Shown here piece by piece: positions 12,320 through 23,287 of a stretch of 64,000 nucleotides of DNA; within the stretch, counting starts at the first letter, position 1, and each line of letters opens with the position of its first letter. Source of the stretch: Anaeramoeba ignava (Eukaryota; Metamonada; Anaeramoebidae); NCBI GenBank assembly GCA_028826165.1, contig JAPDFW010000098.1, positions 96,001 through 160,000 on the forward strand, written 5' to 3'. Position numbers and translations under genes: made by a program. The notes below the pieces were generated by a model. That model saw only the letters and a program-made list of their open reading frames with translations, ran no database searches and was not told the DNA's origin.

Positions 12320-14079
12320 ATGTCAAACGTAGATAATGAAAAACAACAACTTCTTTATCCAGAACAACCAAATCAAACAGATGAATATACTCCATATGAT
12401 CAGTATTTTTTTTAAAAATTAAAATTAAAAATTAAATTAAATTTAAATTAAAAATTAAAAATTAAAAAATTAAATAGACCAAATTTTATTCAAGGACCTT
12501 TTGAACCACAAATTCAACCTCAATTTGCTCCTTATCAAAATCCTATTCAAAATCCTGTTCAATATCCTTATGTTGATTCATTTGCTCCAAATGTTCCTCC
12601 AATAGAACAACCACATCAACAACAGCAACAACAATATCAACAAACAGAACAACAACCACTAACAAGAAAAGAAAGAAGGAGATTAAGAAAAAGTTATCGT
12701 AGAAGAAGAGGTCTTATTTGGAAAGTTGTTATTGCAATGTAAATTTACAATTTATTTACAATTCAATTTAATTTATTTACAATTTATTTTCAATTCAATA
12801 TTTAATTCAATATTTAATTCAATTTAATTTAATATTTCAATTCAATATTTAATTTAATTCAATATTTAATTCAATTCAATATTTAATTCAATTCAATATT
12901 TAATTCAATTTATTTCAATTCAATTCAATTCAATTCAATTTAATTCAATTCAATTTAATTCAATATTTAATTCAATATTCAATACCCAATATCCAATATT
13001 CAATTCAATATTCAATTCAATATTCAATTCAATTTAATTCAATTCAATTCAATATTTAATATTTCAATTCAATATTTAATATTTCAATTCAATATTTAAT
13101 ATTTCAATTCAATATTTAATATTTCAATTCAATATTTAATATTTCAATTCAATATTTAATTCAATTTAATTCAATTCAATTTAATTCAATATTTAATTCA
13201 ATATTCAATTCAATATTCAATATTTAATTCAATATTTAATTCAATTTAATTCAATTCAATTTAATTCAATATTTAATTCATTTTAATATTTAATATTTAA
13301 TTCAATTCAATTTATTTACAATTTATTTTCAATTCAATTTAATATTCAATATTTCAATTTAATATTCAATATTTAATTAGTGTTATTCTTATTATTGTTA
13401 TTTCTGTTGTTGTTGCGGTTAAGAAGAAAAAATCAAACACAAAATATCCTTATTATGGTTCAGGAGAACAAGGTGAAGTTTGTCCATATCGTGCTTATTA
13501 TTATTCAACTTCACAATATGTAAAAAAAAATATTGAAAAAAAATATTGAAAAAAAAAATATTGAAAAAAAAATAATATTGAAAAAATGGAAATTAGAATT
13601 CTTTCTCTTATTGCTCCAATTACGATTATACTTGCACAAGAAATAACCTAGTAAAAGAAAATTCAACAAATTATAATTTAATATTTACAACAACACCAGA
13701 TAGTTGTTATCAAGATTTAGAAGCACTAACATGTGTACCAATGTCACCATATGTGAACTATTTTGCACCCCAAATCACACTTGGACAAACAGATCAACAA
13801 ATAACCATTTGTGATTTTTATTGCGATACAGTTTATAGTGATTGCAAAGACGCATATTTTGATTGCTCATCTTCAAATCCTTTTCCTCATCAACATTGCA
13901 ATGAAGCTGTTGGATCAATTTATCATGATTCTCAATCATTTTGTCAACAAGTTTTATATCTTTCCGTTTCTTCAGATAAACAACATTGTTTTGCTTCATT
14001 TGCTTTATCAATTTCTCCAAATTTCACAAATTTAATTTTGACAGTTTTGTTTTCAATTTTATTCTCATTTTTCTTTTAA
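12320..14079 (+). CDS. Folate-receptor-like cysteine-rich membrane protein
   Basis: Four exons (12320-12402, 12478-12738, 13381-13519, 13597-14079) total 966 nt, giving 321 aa. The first ~95 residues are Pro/Gln-rich and end in a basic patch (RKERRRLRKSYRRRR). A single TM helix follows (GLIWKVVIAIVILIIVISVV). The rest is Cys-rich, with CDFYCDTVYSDCKDAYF and FCQQVLY resembling the folate receptor/riboflavin-binding fold, and it ends in a hydrophobic tail (LILTVLFSILFSFFF) that could be a second TM or a GPI signal. No cleavable signal peptide is seen, so I infer type II insertion. Intron 2 is a 642-bp AATTCAATATTT repeat. The ligand is unknown. It is convergent with SEC13. Confidence 0.75.
12739..13380 (+). 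repeat. AATTCAATATTT-type repeat filling intron 2
   Basis: The 642-bp intron (GTAAAT..AATTAG) is built of interspersed aattcaat and aatatttaat words, including five tandem copies of a 24-bp unit around 13060-13160. No coding potential is seen. Confidence 0.9.
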
Positions 14080-14281
14080 ATTGAAAACAAAAACAAAATT
14101 GAACAAAAACAAATTTAAATTCATTTCCAAAAGAATAAAAAGAAAAAAAAAGAATGAAATTTAACTTCTTTTTTGAGTTTATTTTAAAAAAGGAAAATGA
14201 AAGAAAAAAAAAAGAGAAAATTAAAAATTATTATTGAATTTTTTTCTTTTTAAATTTGTTTTAAAATTTGTTTTAAAATTT

Positions 14282-15390
14282 CTATTTCTTCTCATCTTTT
14301 TCTTTTTCTTTTTCTTCATCTTTTTCTTTTTCTTCATTCTTATCCAAATCAGAAATTTGAGACCATTGACCATGATTATTTTGTTTCCAAAGAGAAGAAT
14401 CACCATTTCCTAAAGAAACGGCCAAAAGAGAAGCATTAAAAGACCAACTAACTGACCAAACAGTATCATTAAAAGAATTTTGAAAAATTTTTTTCCACCG
14501 ATTATCATTATCAGGAGCCCAAATAATAATAGATTTATCTTGCGAGCCTGAGGCGATAAGACCCTCTGGGGAATATAACGCTGGGGACCAGTCAACTGAA
14601 CGAATCCAATTTTTATGACCTTGTAAAACAACTTCATTTTCCCATTCTTCCTCGTCTGATAACGACCATATTTTAACCAAATTATCGCAGCCACCACTCA
14701 CCATTTTCAATCGTGGTTTCGCTTTACTTTCTCCCCCAATATCATCGGCATTCACAGGCTCATATGGTCCCCAGCTGATCGCGTTTACTCCCATCTCATG
14801 TGCCTTAAATTTCTTCACTCCCCACCGTCCTGATTCTGTTGACAAACGGTGTACCGTGATCGTCCCATCTGATGCTCCTGCTCCTAATACCAGTCCATAC
14901 TCTTCAGGTCCAAAACTCACTGTGTTCACTGACAATTTGTTTTCTTGAAATTCATATGCTTTTTCCCATATGTTGTTTTGCGCATTTTTTTCTTTCCAAA
15001 TTACTACTTTTTGATCGTTTCCGCACGATGCAAGAAATACTCCAAATTTCGGGTGACTCCAAGATAAAGCCCAAACAGGACCTTGATGTCTTTAATTTTT
15101 TCAATTTATTTAAATATAATTTTTCGATTAAATTTTTTCAATTTAATTTTTTAATTTAATTTCAATTTAATTTTTTTTAATTTAATTTTTTTCAATTTAA
15201 TTTTTTTCAATTTAATTTTTTTCAATTTCTACCCTTTAATTGTTGCTACAAGTGTTTGTGTATCTTCTGTTATTGTAAATATTTTAATTGTTCCGTCTAA
15301 TGAACATGTTGCTAATTTTTTTCCATAAAAATCTATTTTGGCATCTTGTATATTTTCTTCATGATTTGGATTAAATGTTTGAGTTTGCAT
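14282..15390 (-). CDS. SEC13: SEC13, COPII outer coat / nuclear pore WD40 protein
   Basis: Two exons (15233-15390 and 14282-15089) total 966 nt, giving 321 aa, the usual Sec13 length. The junction restores the codon in [20 protein letters not shown], the conserved second blade. Also visible are the N-terminal [19 protein letters not shown] and C-terminal blades ([43 protein letters not shown]). Sec13 is an open six-blade propeller completed by Sec31 in the COPII cage on ER exit sites and by Nup145/Nup96 in the nuclear pore. The C-terminus ends in an acidic/basic low-complexity tail ([16 protein letters not shown]). Single-copy housekeeping gene; the assignment is secure. Confidence 0.95.
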
Positions 15391-15459
15391 TTTATTTTAA
15401 AAAAAAATTTAGAAAAATGAAAAATGAAAAATGAAAAATGAAAAATGAAAAATGAATTT

Positions 15460-15576
15460 AATTTTAATTTATAATTTTGATATTGATTTGTTTGATTTTA
15501 TTATTAATTTTGATTTTAATTTTAATTTTTAATTTTAATTTTGATTTTAATTTTAATTTTAATTTTAATTTTGATT
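15460..15576 (-). repeat. AAAATY-repeat tail 3' of the RCC1-BTB fragment
   Basis: On the minus strand the truncated RCC1-BTB fragment is followed by copies of AAAATT and AAAATC, the same kind of tail seen behind the full-length family members. Confidence 0.7.
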
Positions 15577-15895
15577 TTAATTTTGATTATTAAATTTGTT
15601 AATTAATAAATCAAATAAATTTGGATTTGTTTCATTTAATTGAAAATAATCAATTCCTCTTTCTAATTCTCCAATTATTTCTTGTGTAATTTGAATTTCA
15701 TCTTTAATTTGATTTGAATAAATCCAATATTCAAATATTTGAAATGATTTATTACTTAATTCACTATAATCTGTAACTTTATTAGATTTATCTTCTGTTA
15801 CAGATAAAAACATTCCTCGATATAATTCACTTCTCATTATTAATATTAATTTAGGAAATTTATATTGTTTTTCTTTTCTTTCAATTATAAAATAT
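15577..15895 (-). pseudogene. 5'-truncated RCC1-BTB fragment (C-terminal BTB only)
   Basis: The last ~105 codons of the RCC1-BTB family are present: IIERKEKQYKFPKLIL, MRSELYRGMFLSV, NKVTDYSELSNKSFQIFEYW, to FNNQN-stop. Identity to the full copies at 40.8-44.7 kb and 55.8 kb is nearly complete. Similarity stops abruptly at about 15895, where satellite begins. There is no RCC1 half and no start of its own apart from an internal Met. One local difference (EIIGELERG against EIIDEIQIG) marks it as a separate copy. It is probably a dead fragment. Confidence 0.85.
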
Positions 15896-15900
15896 TTTAA

Positions 15901-16330
15901 TTAATTTATTTCAAAAATGGAATAAAGAATATTAAATACTTAAATTTAAAATTAATTATATTTTATATATTTTATTAATATTTATTTATTTAAAATAATA
16001 TAAAACTATTCCCAATAATTTAATAAAATAAATAAAATATTTTCATTAATTTATTTCAAAAATGGAATAAAGAATATTAAATAATTAAATTTAAAATTGA
16101 TTATATTTTATATATTTTATTAATATTTATTTATTTAAAATAATATAAAACGATTCCCAATAATTTAATAAAATAAATAAAATATTTTCATTAATTTATT
16201 TCAAAAATGGAATAAAGAATATTAAATAATTCAATTTCAAATTAATTATATTTTTATATATATTTATTAATATTTCTTTATTTTAAAATAATATTTTTAA
16301 AACGATTCCCAATAATTTAATAAAATTGAA
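15901..16330. repeat. AT-rich satellite, three copies of a 145-bp unit
   Basis: The word ttaatttatttcaaaaatgg recurs at 15901, 16046 and 16191, giving two exact 145-bp steps. Each unit also holds a gattcccaataa or tattcccaataa box. No coding potential is seen. Confidence 0.85.
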
Positions 16331-16335
16331 AGAAA

Positions 16336-16680
16336 ATTGAAATATTTTAATAAAGATAAATATTTAATTTTAATAGTATTTAAAAATAATTTAATTTAAA
16401 TTTATTTTTTATTTTAATTTAGTATAATATTTTTATTTATTATATTAATATTTTTAATTATTTATTATTCCAATTTTAATTATAATAAAAATATTAAAGA
16501 AAGTGGAATAAATATTTTAATAAAGATAAATATTTAATTTTAATAATATTTAATAATAATTTAATTTAAATTTATTATTTTAATTTTATTTTAATATAAT
16601 ATTTTTATTTATTAACTTAATATTTATAATTATTTATTATTCCAATTTTAATTATAATAAAATATATTAAAAATAAAATT
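16336..16680. repeat. AT-rich direct repeat, two copies of about 160 bp
   Basis: The segment around attttaataaagataaatat at about 16346 recurs at about 16511 with few differences, including the downstream ttattccaattttaattat part. From 16681 to 17143 I see only unstructured AT-rich DNA. Confidence 0.7.
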
Positions 16681-17143
16681 AAAAAATTAAAAAATTTTAA
16701 ATAAATTGAATTTAACATGATTGAATAAGATAAACTTTCTAAAAAAATAATTTACTAATTATTCTATTTTTGATTTTGATTATAATTTATTAATATTTAA
16801 ATATTAATTAATAATAAATTTTATTTGATTTTTTATTTTAATATTTTAATTAATGAATTTAAATTTAATTATTATTAATTTCTATTTTCAATTTTTATTT
16901 TTATTTATTATATTAAAAATATTCAATTTTTTAAAATTTATTATTTTTTTTTTTGGATTATTTTTTATTAATTAAATTTTTAATAAATATTTTAAATTAA
17001 AATTAAATTATTTAAAATTAAATTTGTTTCTTATTTATTGATTTAAAGAAATTAAATTGATTAAAAGTAAATTAAAATTGAATTAAATTTTGAAAAAAAA
17101 AAATTAAAAAAAAAAGTTTGATTTTCTTATTATTAATTAATTT

Positions 17144-19198
17144 TTAAATGAAATAAGTTTCAACTTCATCAACAACCCATAAATTAAGAGAACCAGCTAA
17201 ATAACTTCTAGCTTCATTTGTATTATGAGTAATCCCATTAGGTAGATTATAACTATAACCAAAATTTGAATGACCAGGTTGTAAATTAGATTCTAACCAA
17301 AAATCATTTCCAAAAATTGGACCAAAACTTAATTTAGAATAAATTGCACGACCTTTGCCATTATGTGTAAACTTTGCAGGTATTCTATCCCCTTTATCAT
17401 TTCTTAATGAAAAAATAAATGCATTTGAGTCATAAATGTCTCCTGGATTTCCAGATTTAAATCCAACTTGAGTAAAACCTCCAAAAATAAAATTATCTTT
17501 TGTTTTGATAATAACTAATGTTTTTCCTTTCCCATCAACTGCTTTATGCCATTTTTTACAATTAAATCCATCTTTTTTTGCTGAAAATCCTTTTTTCATT
17601 TTAGAAAAAAAATCATTATCATTTATCCATTCTTGTAATTTCTTAACATATTCAATTTCTTGAATAATTTCTGAATCTGAAAAAATCTTTTGTAATTCCA
17701 TTTCTTGTTTCATTTTCTTTTCATATTCCAAATCTTTTTGGTATTGATCTCGATATTTATCAAAAACTGGTTTCATATCTTTATTTTCTTTATCTTTCTC
17801 TTCAAATTCTTTCTTCCATTTCTCTTCAATTTCTTTGTTTTTATCTTCAACTTCTTTCTTCCATTTCTCTTCAATTTCAATTTTTATTTGTTGATTTTCT
17901 TTCTCTTTGTTTTCAATTTCTTTGTTTTTATCTTCAACTTCTTTCTTTTTCTCTTCAATTTCAATTTTCATTTGTTGATTTTCCTTCTCTTTATTCTCAA
18001 CTTCTTTCTTCCATTTCTCTTCAATTTCAATTTTTATTTGTTGATTTTCTTTCTCTTTGTTTTCAACTTCTTTCTTCCATTTCTCTTCAATTTCTTTCTC
18101 TTTATCTTCAATTTCTTTCTTCCATTTCTCTTCAATTTCTTTGTTTTTATCTTCAATTTCCTTTTCTTTCTTCTTATTTTCAGATTTCAAATTTCGAATC
18201 TCTGATTCAAATGATTTGATTCTTTTATCTCTTTCTTTGATTCTTTTATCTCTTCTTTTAATTTTCTTTTCTTTCTCTTGAATTTTCTTTTCTTTCTCTT
18301 GAATTTTCTTTTCTTTCTCTTTATTTTCAATTTCTTGTTGATTATCTTGAATAATTTTGTTTTGAATATCAACTAAAAAAGAATTTGGAAGAATAAAATG
18401 AAATTGTTTTAATTTATCAAAATCTTGTTTTGAAATTGAATCTTTATCAAATAATGAAAAAAAAGAATGAAATAATCTTTTCTTTGAATTCATTTTCTTT
18501 TCATATTTCTTTAAATTTAGTGATTTATTTCTTTTTTTAATCCAATTATCCAAAAATTGAAAAAAATCAAATTGAAAAATTTCTTTTTTTTCTTGTTTAA
18601 ATTGAATAAATTTGATAATTTCTTCTTTAGTTAAATTGAATAAATTCTCATTATTCTGAATTTGGGAAAAATTTTGATTTATTAATTCAAAACATTTTAT
18701 TTCAATTTCATTTGAATTTAAATTTCGATTTTGGAAAAAAAATTGGAAAAAATTTGAATAATTAATTGAATTTGAAATTTTTTTTTGAATAATTTCTTTC
18801 AATAAATTTAATTTAAAATAAATTGAAATTTCCAATAATTGAATAAGATTTTCTTGATTCTCAAAAGAAATATTTCCATAATAAATATAACTCAAAATTG
18901 ATTCCATTTCTTTTTTATTAAATTGATTTAAAAAAATCTTATCAATATCGTTTTCTCCTCTTAATGACTCATTAAAAAAAGGAGATCTTGAAGATAAAAT
19001 TGATTTATGAACTTTAATTTCAAAAGGATTTGATTTATTCTCAACAAAAATTGAAAAATCTTTAAATGAATTTCCATTTAAAAGGTTTGAATAATCTTTA
19101 ATTAAATTTTTTGTTACTTTTTTTTCTAAATTTTTCATTTCATTTTCATTTTCATTTTGATTTGCATTTTCAATTTGGTTATTATTGTTATTATCCAT
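17144..19198 (-). CDS. BTB - BACK - coiled-coil - TLDc protein
   Basis: Single-exon gene of 684 aa starting MDNNNNNQIEN. Residues ~40-150 form a BTB domain (FKDFSIFVENKSNPFEIKVHKSILSSRSPFF is its core) followed by a BACK-like helical stretch to ~290. Residues ~290-500 are a long Lys/Glu coiled coil built of repeated units such as EIEEKWKKEVEN. Residues ~517-680 are a TLDc domain (KKWHKAVDGKGKTLVIIKT, FGGFTQVGFKSG, ending SLNLWVVDEVETYFI). TLDc domains in animals bind V-ATPase or act in oxidative-stress protection; BTB domains often adapt to Cul3. This BTB-coil-TLDc arrangement is common in amoebae, but the cellular role here is unknown. It is flanked by satellite on both sides. Confidence 0.9.
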   Translation of the reverse strand: MDNNNNNQIENANQNENENEMKNLEKKVTKNLIKDYSNLLNGNSFKDFSIFVENKSNPFEIKVHKSILSSRSPFFNESLRGENDIDKIFLNQFNKKEMESILSYIYYGNISFENQENLIQLLEISIYFKLNLLKEIIQKKISNSINYSNFFQFFFQNRNLNSNEIEIKCFELINQNFSQIQNNENLFNLTKEEIIKFIQFKQEKKEIFQFDFFQFLDNWIKKRNKSLNLKKYEKKMNSKKRLFHSFFSLFDKDSISKQDFDKLKQFHFILPNSFLVDIQNKIIQDNQQEIENKEKEKKIQEKEKKIQEKEKKIKRRDKRIKERDKRIKSFESEIRNLKSENKKKEKEIEDKNKEIEEKWKKEIEDKEKEIEEKWKKEVENKEKENQQIKIEIEEKWKKEVENKEKENQQMKIEIEEKKKEVEDKNKEIENKEKENQQIKIEIEEKWKKEVEDKNKEIEEKWKKEFEEKDKENKDMKPVFDKYRDQYQKDLEYEKKMKQEMELQKIFSDSEIIQEIEYVKKLQEWINDNDFFSKMKKGFSAKKDGFNCKKWHKAVDGKGKTLVIIKTKDNFIFGGFTQVGFKSGNPGDIYDSNAFIFSLRNDKGDRIPAKFTHNGKGRAIYSKLSFGPIFGNDFWLESNLQPGHSNFGYSYNLPNGITHNTNEARSYLAGSLNLWVVDEVETYFI

Positions 19199-19599
19199 TT
19201 TGTGTTTTTGTTTTTGTGTTTTTTTTTTGTTTTTTGTTTTTTAAAAAAAGGAAAAAAATGAAAAAAAAAATTTAAAAAAAAAATGAATAAAAAAAGTGGA
19301 TTTTGAAAATAAATAAAAATATAAAAAATAAGAATAAATTTAAATTAATAATTAATTTAATTTTCTTTTTAATTTATTATTTTAAATTATTTTATTAATA
19401 AATTATTATTATTTTTTATTAATTTTTTTTATTAAAAAAAAAGGAAAATTATTTTAATTTATTTTTTAATTTAATTTTTTTTTTTGGAATTTAAAAATTA
19501 TTAATAAATTTAAATTTAAAAACAAATTTCCAAATTAATATTAATTCAATTTAATTCAAAAAAAAGATAAAATTTTAATTTCAAAAATCAATTTTCAAA
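19199..19599. other. AT-rich intergenic stretch, no feature seen
   Basis: This is the 5' flank of the BTB-TLDc gene: A/T homopolymers and TTTAAATT words, with no ORF, RNA gene or clear promoter element that I can support. Confidence 0.5.
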
Positions 19600-20480
19600 A
19601 TATTTTTAAATAATAAAATATTTAAATCCAAAACATTAAATTATTATTTTAAACATAAAATTAATTATTAAATTATATTTTTTAAATTAATTTATAAATT
19701 AAATATTAAATTAAATCTATTTCCATTTTTATATTTTTATGTTAAATATTTAAATAACAAAATATTTAAATATAAAACATTAAATTATTATTTTAATAAT
19801 AAAATTAAATATTAAATTATATTTTTAAATTAATTTATAAATTAAATATTAAATTAAATTCTATTCTTATTTTTATATTTATATGTTAAATATTTAAATA
19901 ATAAAATATTTAAATCTAAAAATTAAATTATTATTTTAATATGAAATTAAATATTAAATTATAATTTTAAAATTAATTTATAAATTAAATATTAAATTAA
20001 ATCTATTCTCATTTTTATATTTTTATGTTAAATATTTAAATAATAAAATATTTAAATCTAAAACAATAAATTATTATTTTAATAATAAAATTAAATATTA
20101 AATTATATTTTTAAATTAATTTAAAATTAAATATTAAATTAAATCTATTCTTATTTTTTATATTTATATGTTAAAATATTTAAATAATAAAATATTTAAA
20201 TTTAAAACATTAAATTATTATTTTAATAATAAAATTAAATATTAAATTATATTTTTAAATTAATTTATAAATTAAATATTAAATTAAATCTATTTTCGTT
20301 TTCTATATTTATATGTTAAATATTTAAATAATAAAATATTTAAATCTAAAACATTAAATTATTATTTTAATAATAAAATTAAATATTAAATTATATTTTT
20401 AAATTAATTTATAAATTAAATATTAAATTAAATCTATTCTCATTTTTTATATTTATTTGTTAAATATTTAAATAATAAAT
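19600..20480. repeat. AT-rich satellite, about six copies of a ~145-bp unit
   Basis: The GC-richer word aatctattctcatttttata recurs at about 19718, 19858, 20003, 20143, 20288 and 20432 (spacing 140-145 bp), inside a body of TATTTAAATAATAAAATATTTAAAT and ATTAAATTATTATTTTAATAA words. The array lies 3' of the Rac gene. Confidence 0.9.
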
Positions 20481-20631
20481 TTGTTTTTTAAAAAAAGAAA
20501 AAAGTGGAACAAAAGAAAAAAGAATTCCAAAAATAAAAAAATAAAAAATTGTTTTGATTTTGATTTTTCAATAACAAGATATTTTATTAAAATTTTTGTT
20601 TTGTTTTTTGTTTTTAAAAAAAAAAAGAAAA

Positions 20632-21210
20632 TTATAAAATAGAGCATTTCTTTTTTGGTTTATCAGGTTTAACAGGAGAAAGAACAGCACGAATAGATTC
20701 ATCAAAAACAGTTTTCAAATTTTTCTGAGTCAAAGCAGAACATTCCAAATATTTAACCGCTTTAATTTCTTTAGCCATATCCATACCAGCTTGATAACTA
20801 ATAGGAGATAAACCTTTTTCTTCAAGTTTCATGATAGTATCTTGGTCATCTCTCAAATCAAGCTTAGTACCAACAAGAATCATAGGAACATTAGAACAAT
20901 GATGATGAATTTCAGGAACCCATTTAGCTCTAACGTTTTCAAAAGAAGAAGGTGAAATCAATGAAAAGCAGATCAAAAATACATCCGTTTGTGGATATGA
21001 TAATGGTCTTAATCTATCGTAATCTTCTTGTCCTGCTGTATCCCATAATCCTAAATTGATTGGTTTTCCATCTACCATTACATTGGCTGAATAATTATCA
21101 AATACTGTTGGTATATATTCTCCTGGAAATGCATTTGTTGTATATGATATTAATAAACATGTTTTACCAACTGCTCCATCTCCAACAACTACACATTTAA
21201 TTGATTGCAT
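20632..21210 (-). CDS. Rac1-type Rho-family GTPase
   Basis: Intronless, 192 aa, the exact length of human Rac1. P-loop GDGAVGKT at residues 10-17, effector loop [13 protein letters not shown], switch [23 protein letters not shown] at 115-118 and CSAL at 157-160 are all intact. The C-terminus has a polybasic run ([12 protein letters not shown]) and a CAAX box (CSIL) for prenylation. It cycles between GDP and GTP at the plasma membrane to drive actin protrusion and NADPH-oxidase or PAK-type effectors. No feature suggests an inactive protein. It is isolated between two satellite arrays. Amoebae have many Rac paralogues, so I give no numbered symbol. Confidence 0.97.
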   Translation of the reverse strand: MQSIKCVVVGDGAVGKTCLLISYTTNAFPGEYIPTVFDNYSANVMVDGKPINLGLWDTAGQEDYDRLRPLSYPQTDVFLICFSLISPSSFENVRAKWVPEIHHHCSNVPMILVGTKLDLRDDQDTIMKLEEKGLSPISYQAGMDMAKEIKAVKYLECSALTQKNLKTVFDESIRAVLSPVKPDKPKKKCSIL

Positions 21211-21419
21211 TTTTTTGTTTTTTGTTTTTAAAAAATTTAAATTTAAAAATAAAAAATTATTAAAAAAGAAAAAGAATGAAAATAAAATTAATTAAATTTT
21301 TTCTTTTTATTTTTATTTTATTTTTTAATTTAAATTTTTTGTTAAAATTTTTTTCATTCGAAAAAATTTCTTTTTTATTTTTTATTTAAATTTTTTCCAT
21401 TTATTTATCCCATTTTTTA

Positions 21420-23235
21420 GTATTAATTTTATTTATAAATATAAAATAAAAATTAATTTCAAATTAATATTAAATTCAAATCTATTTCCATTCTATTTAA
21501 AAAATTAATTAAAATATTTTATTAATTAAATATCAAAAATTAATTAATAAAAATATATTTCTAATAATTAATTTTATTTATAAATATAAAATAAAAATTA
21601 ATTTCAAATTAATATTTAATTTAAATCTATTTCCATTCTTTTAAAAATTAATTAAAATATTTTATTAATTAAATATCAAAAATTAATTAATAATAATATA
21701 TTTCTTATAATTAATTTTATTTATAAATATAAAATAAAAATTAATTTCAAATTAATATTAAATTCAAATCTATTTCCATTTTGTTTAAAAATGAATTAAA
21801 ATATTTTATTAATTAAATATCAAAAATTAATTAATAATAATATATTTCTTATAATTAATTTTATTTATAAATATAAAATATAAAATTAATTTTAAATTAA
21901 TATTAAATTTAAATCTATTTCCATTTTGTTTAAAAATTAATTAAAATATTTTATTAATTAAATATCAATAAAAATTAATTAATAAAAATATATTTTCTTG
22001 TATTAATTTTATTTATAAATATAAAATAAAAATTAATTTCAAATTAATATTTAATTTAAATCTATTCCCATTCTTTTTAAAAATTAATTAAAATATTTTA
22101 TTAATTAAATATCAAAAATTAATTAATAAAAATATATTTTGTGTATTAATTTTATTTATAAATATAAAATAAAAATTAATTTCAAATTAATATTTAATTT
22201 AAATCTATTCCCATTCTGTTTAAAAAATTAATTAAAATATTTTATTAATTAAATATCAATAAATTAATTAATAATAATATATTTTCTTGTATTAATTTTA
22301 TTTATAAATATAAAATAAAAATTAATTTTAAATTAATATTAAATTTAAATCTATTTCCATTTTGTTTAAAAAATTAATTAAAATATTTTATTAATTAAAT
22401 ATCAAGAAATTAATTAATAAAATATATTTTCTTGTATTAATTTTATTTATAAATATAAAATAAAAATTAATTTCAAATTAATATTTAATTTAAATCTATT
22501 CCCATTCTTTTTAAAAATTGATTAAAATATTTTATTAATTAAATATCAAAAATTAATTAATAAAAATATATTTTGTAATAATTAATTTTATTTATAAATA
22601 TAAAATAAAAATTAATTTCAAATTAATATTTAATTTAAATCTATTCCCATTCTGTTTAAAAATTAATTAAAATATTTTATTAATTAAATATCAAAAATTA
22701 ATTAATAAAATATATTTTTAGTATTAATTTTATTTATAAATATAAAATATAAATTAATTTCAAATTAATATTTAATTTAAATCTATTTCTATTCTGTTTA
22801 TAAAATTAATTAAAATATTTTATTAATTAAATATCAAAAATTAATTAATAATAATATATTTTGTGTTTTAATTTTATTTATAAATATAAAATATAAATTA
22901 ATTTCAAATTAATATTAAATTTAAATCTATTTCTATTTTGTTTAAAAAATTAATTAAAATATTTTATTAATTAAATATCAAAAAATTAATTAATAAAAAT
23001 ATATTTCTAATAATTAATTTTATTTATAAATATAAAATAAAAATTAATTTCAAATTAATATTTAATTTAAATCTATTTCTATTCTGTTTAAAAAATTAAT
23101 TAAAATATTTTATTAATTAAATATCAAAAAATTAATTAATAATAATATATTTCCTTGTTTTAATTTTATTTATAAATATAAAATAAAAATTAATTTCAAA
23201 TTAATATTAAATTTAAATCTATTCCCATTCTGTTT
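21420..23235. repeat. AT-rich satellite, about thirteen copies of a ~145-bp unit
   Basis: A box of the form aatctattyccattctgttt recurs about every 141-148 bp from ~21480 to ~23217. Each unit also carries ttttatttataaatataaaa and aattaaaatattttattaat. Copies differ by a few substitutions and 1-3 bp indels. The array lies 5' of Rac and directly 5' of the beta-propeller gene. Confidence 0.93.
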
Positions 23236-23287
23236 ATAAAATTAAAAAAGAAAAAAATCGAAAAAAAAAATGTTGAATAAAATAAAC

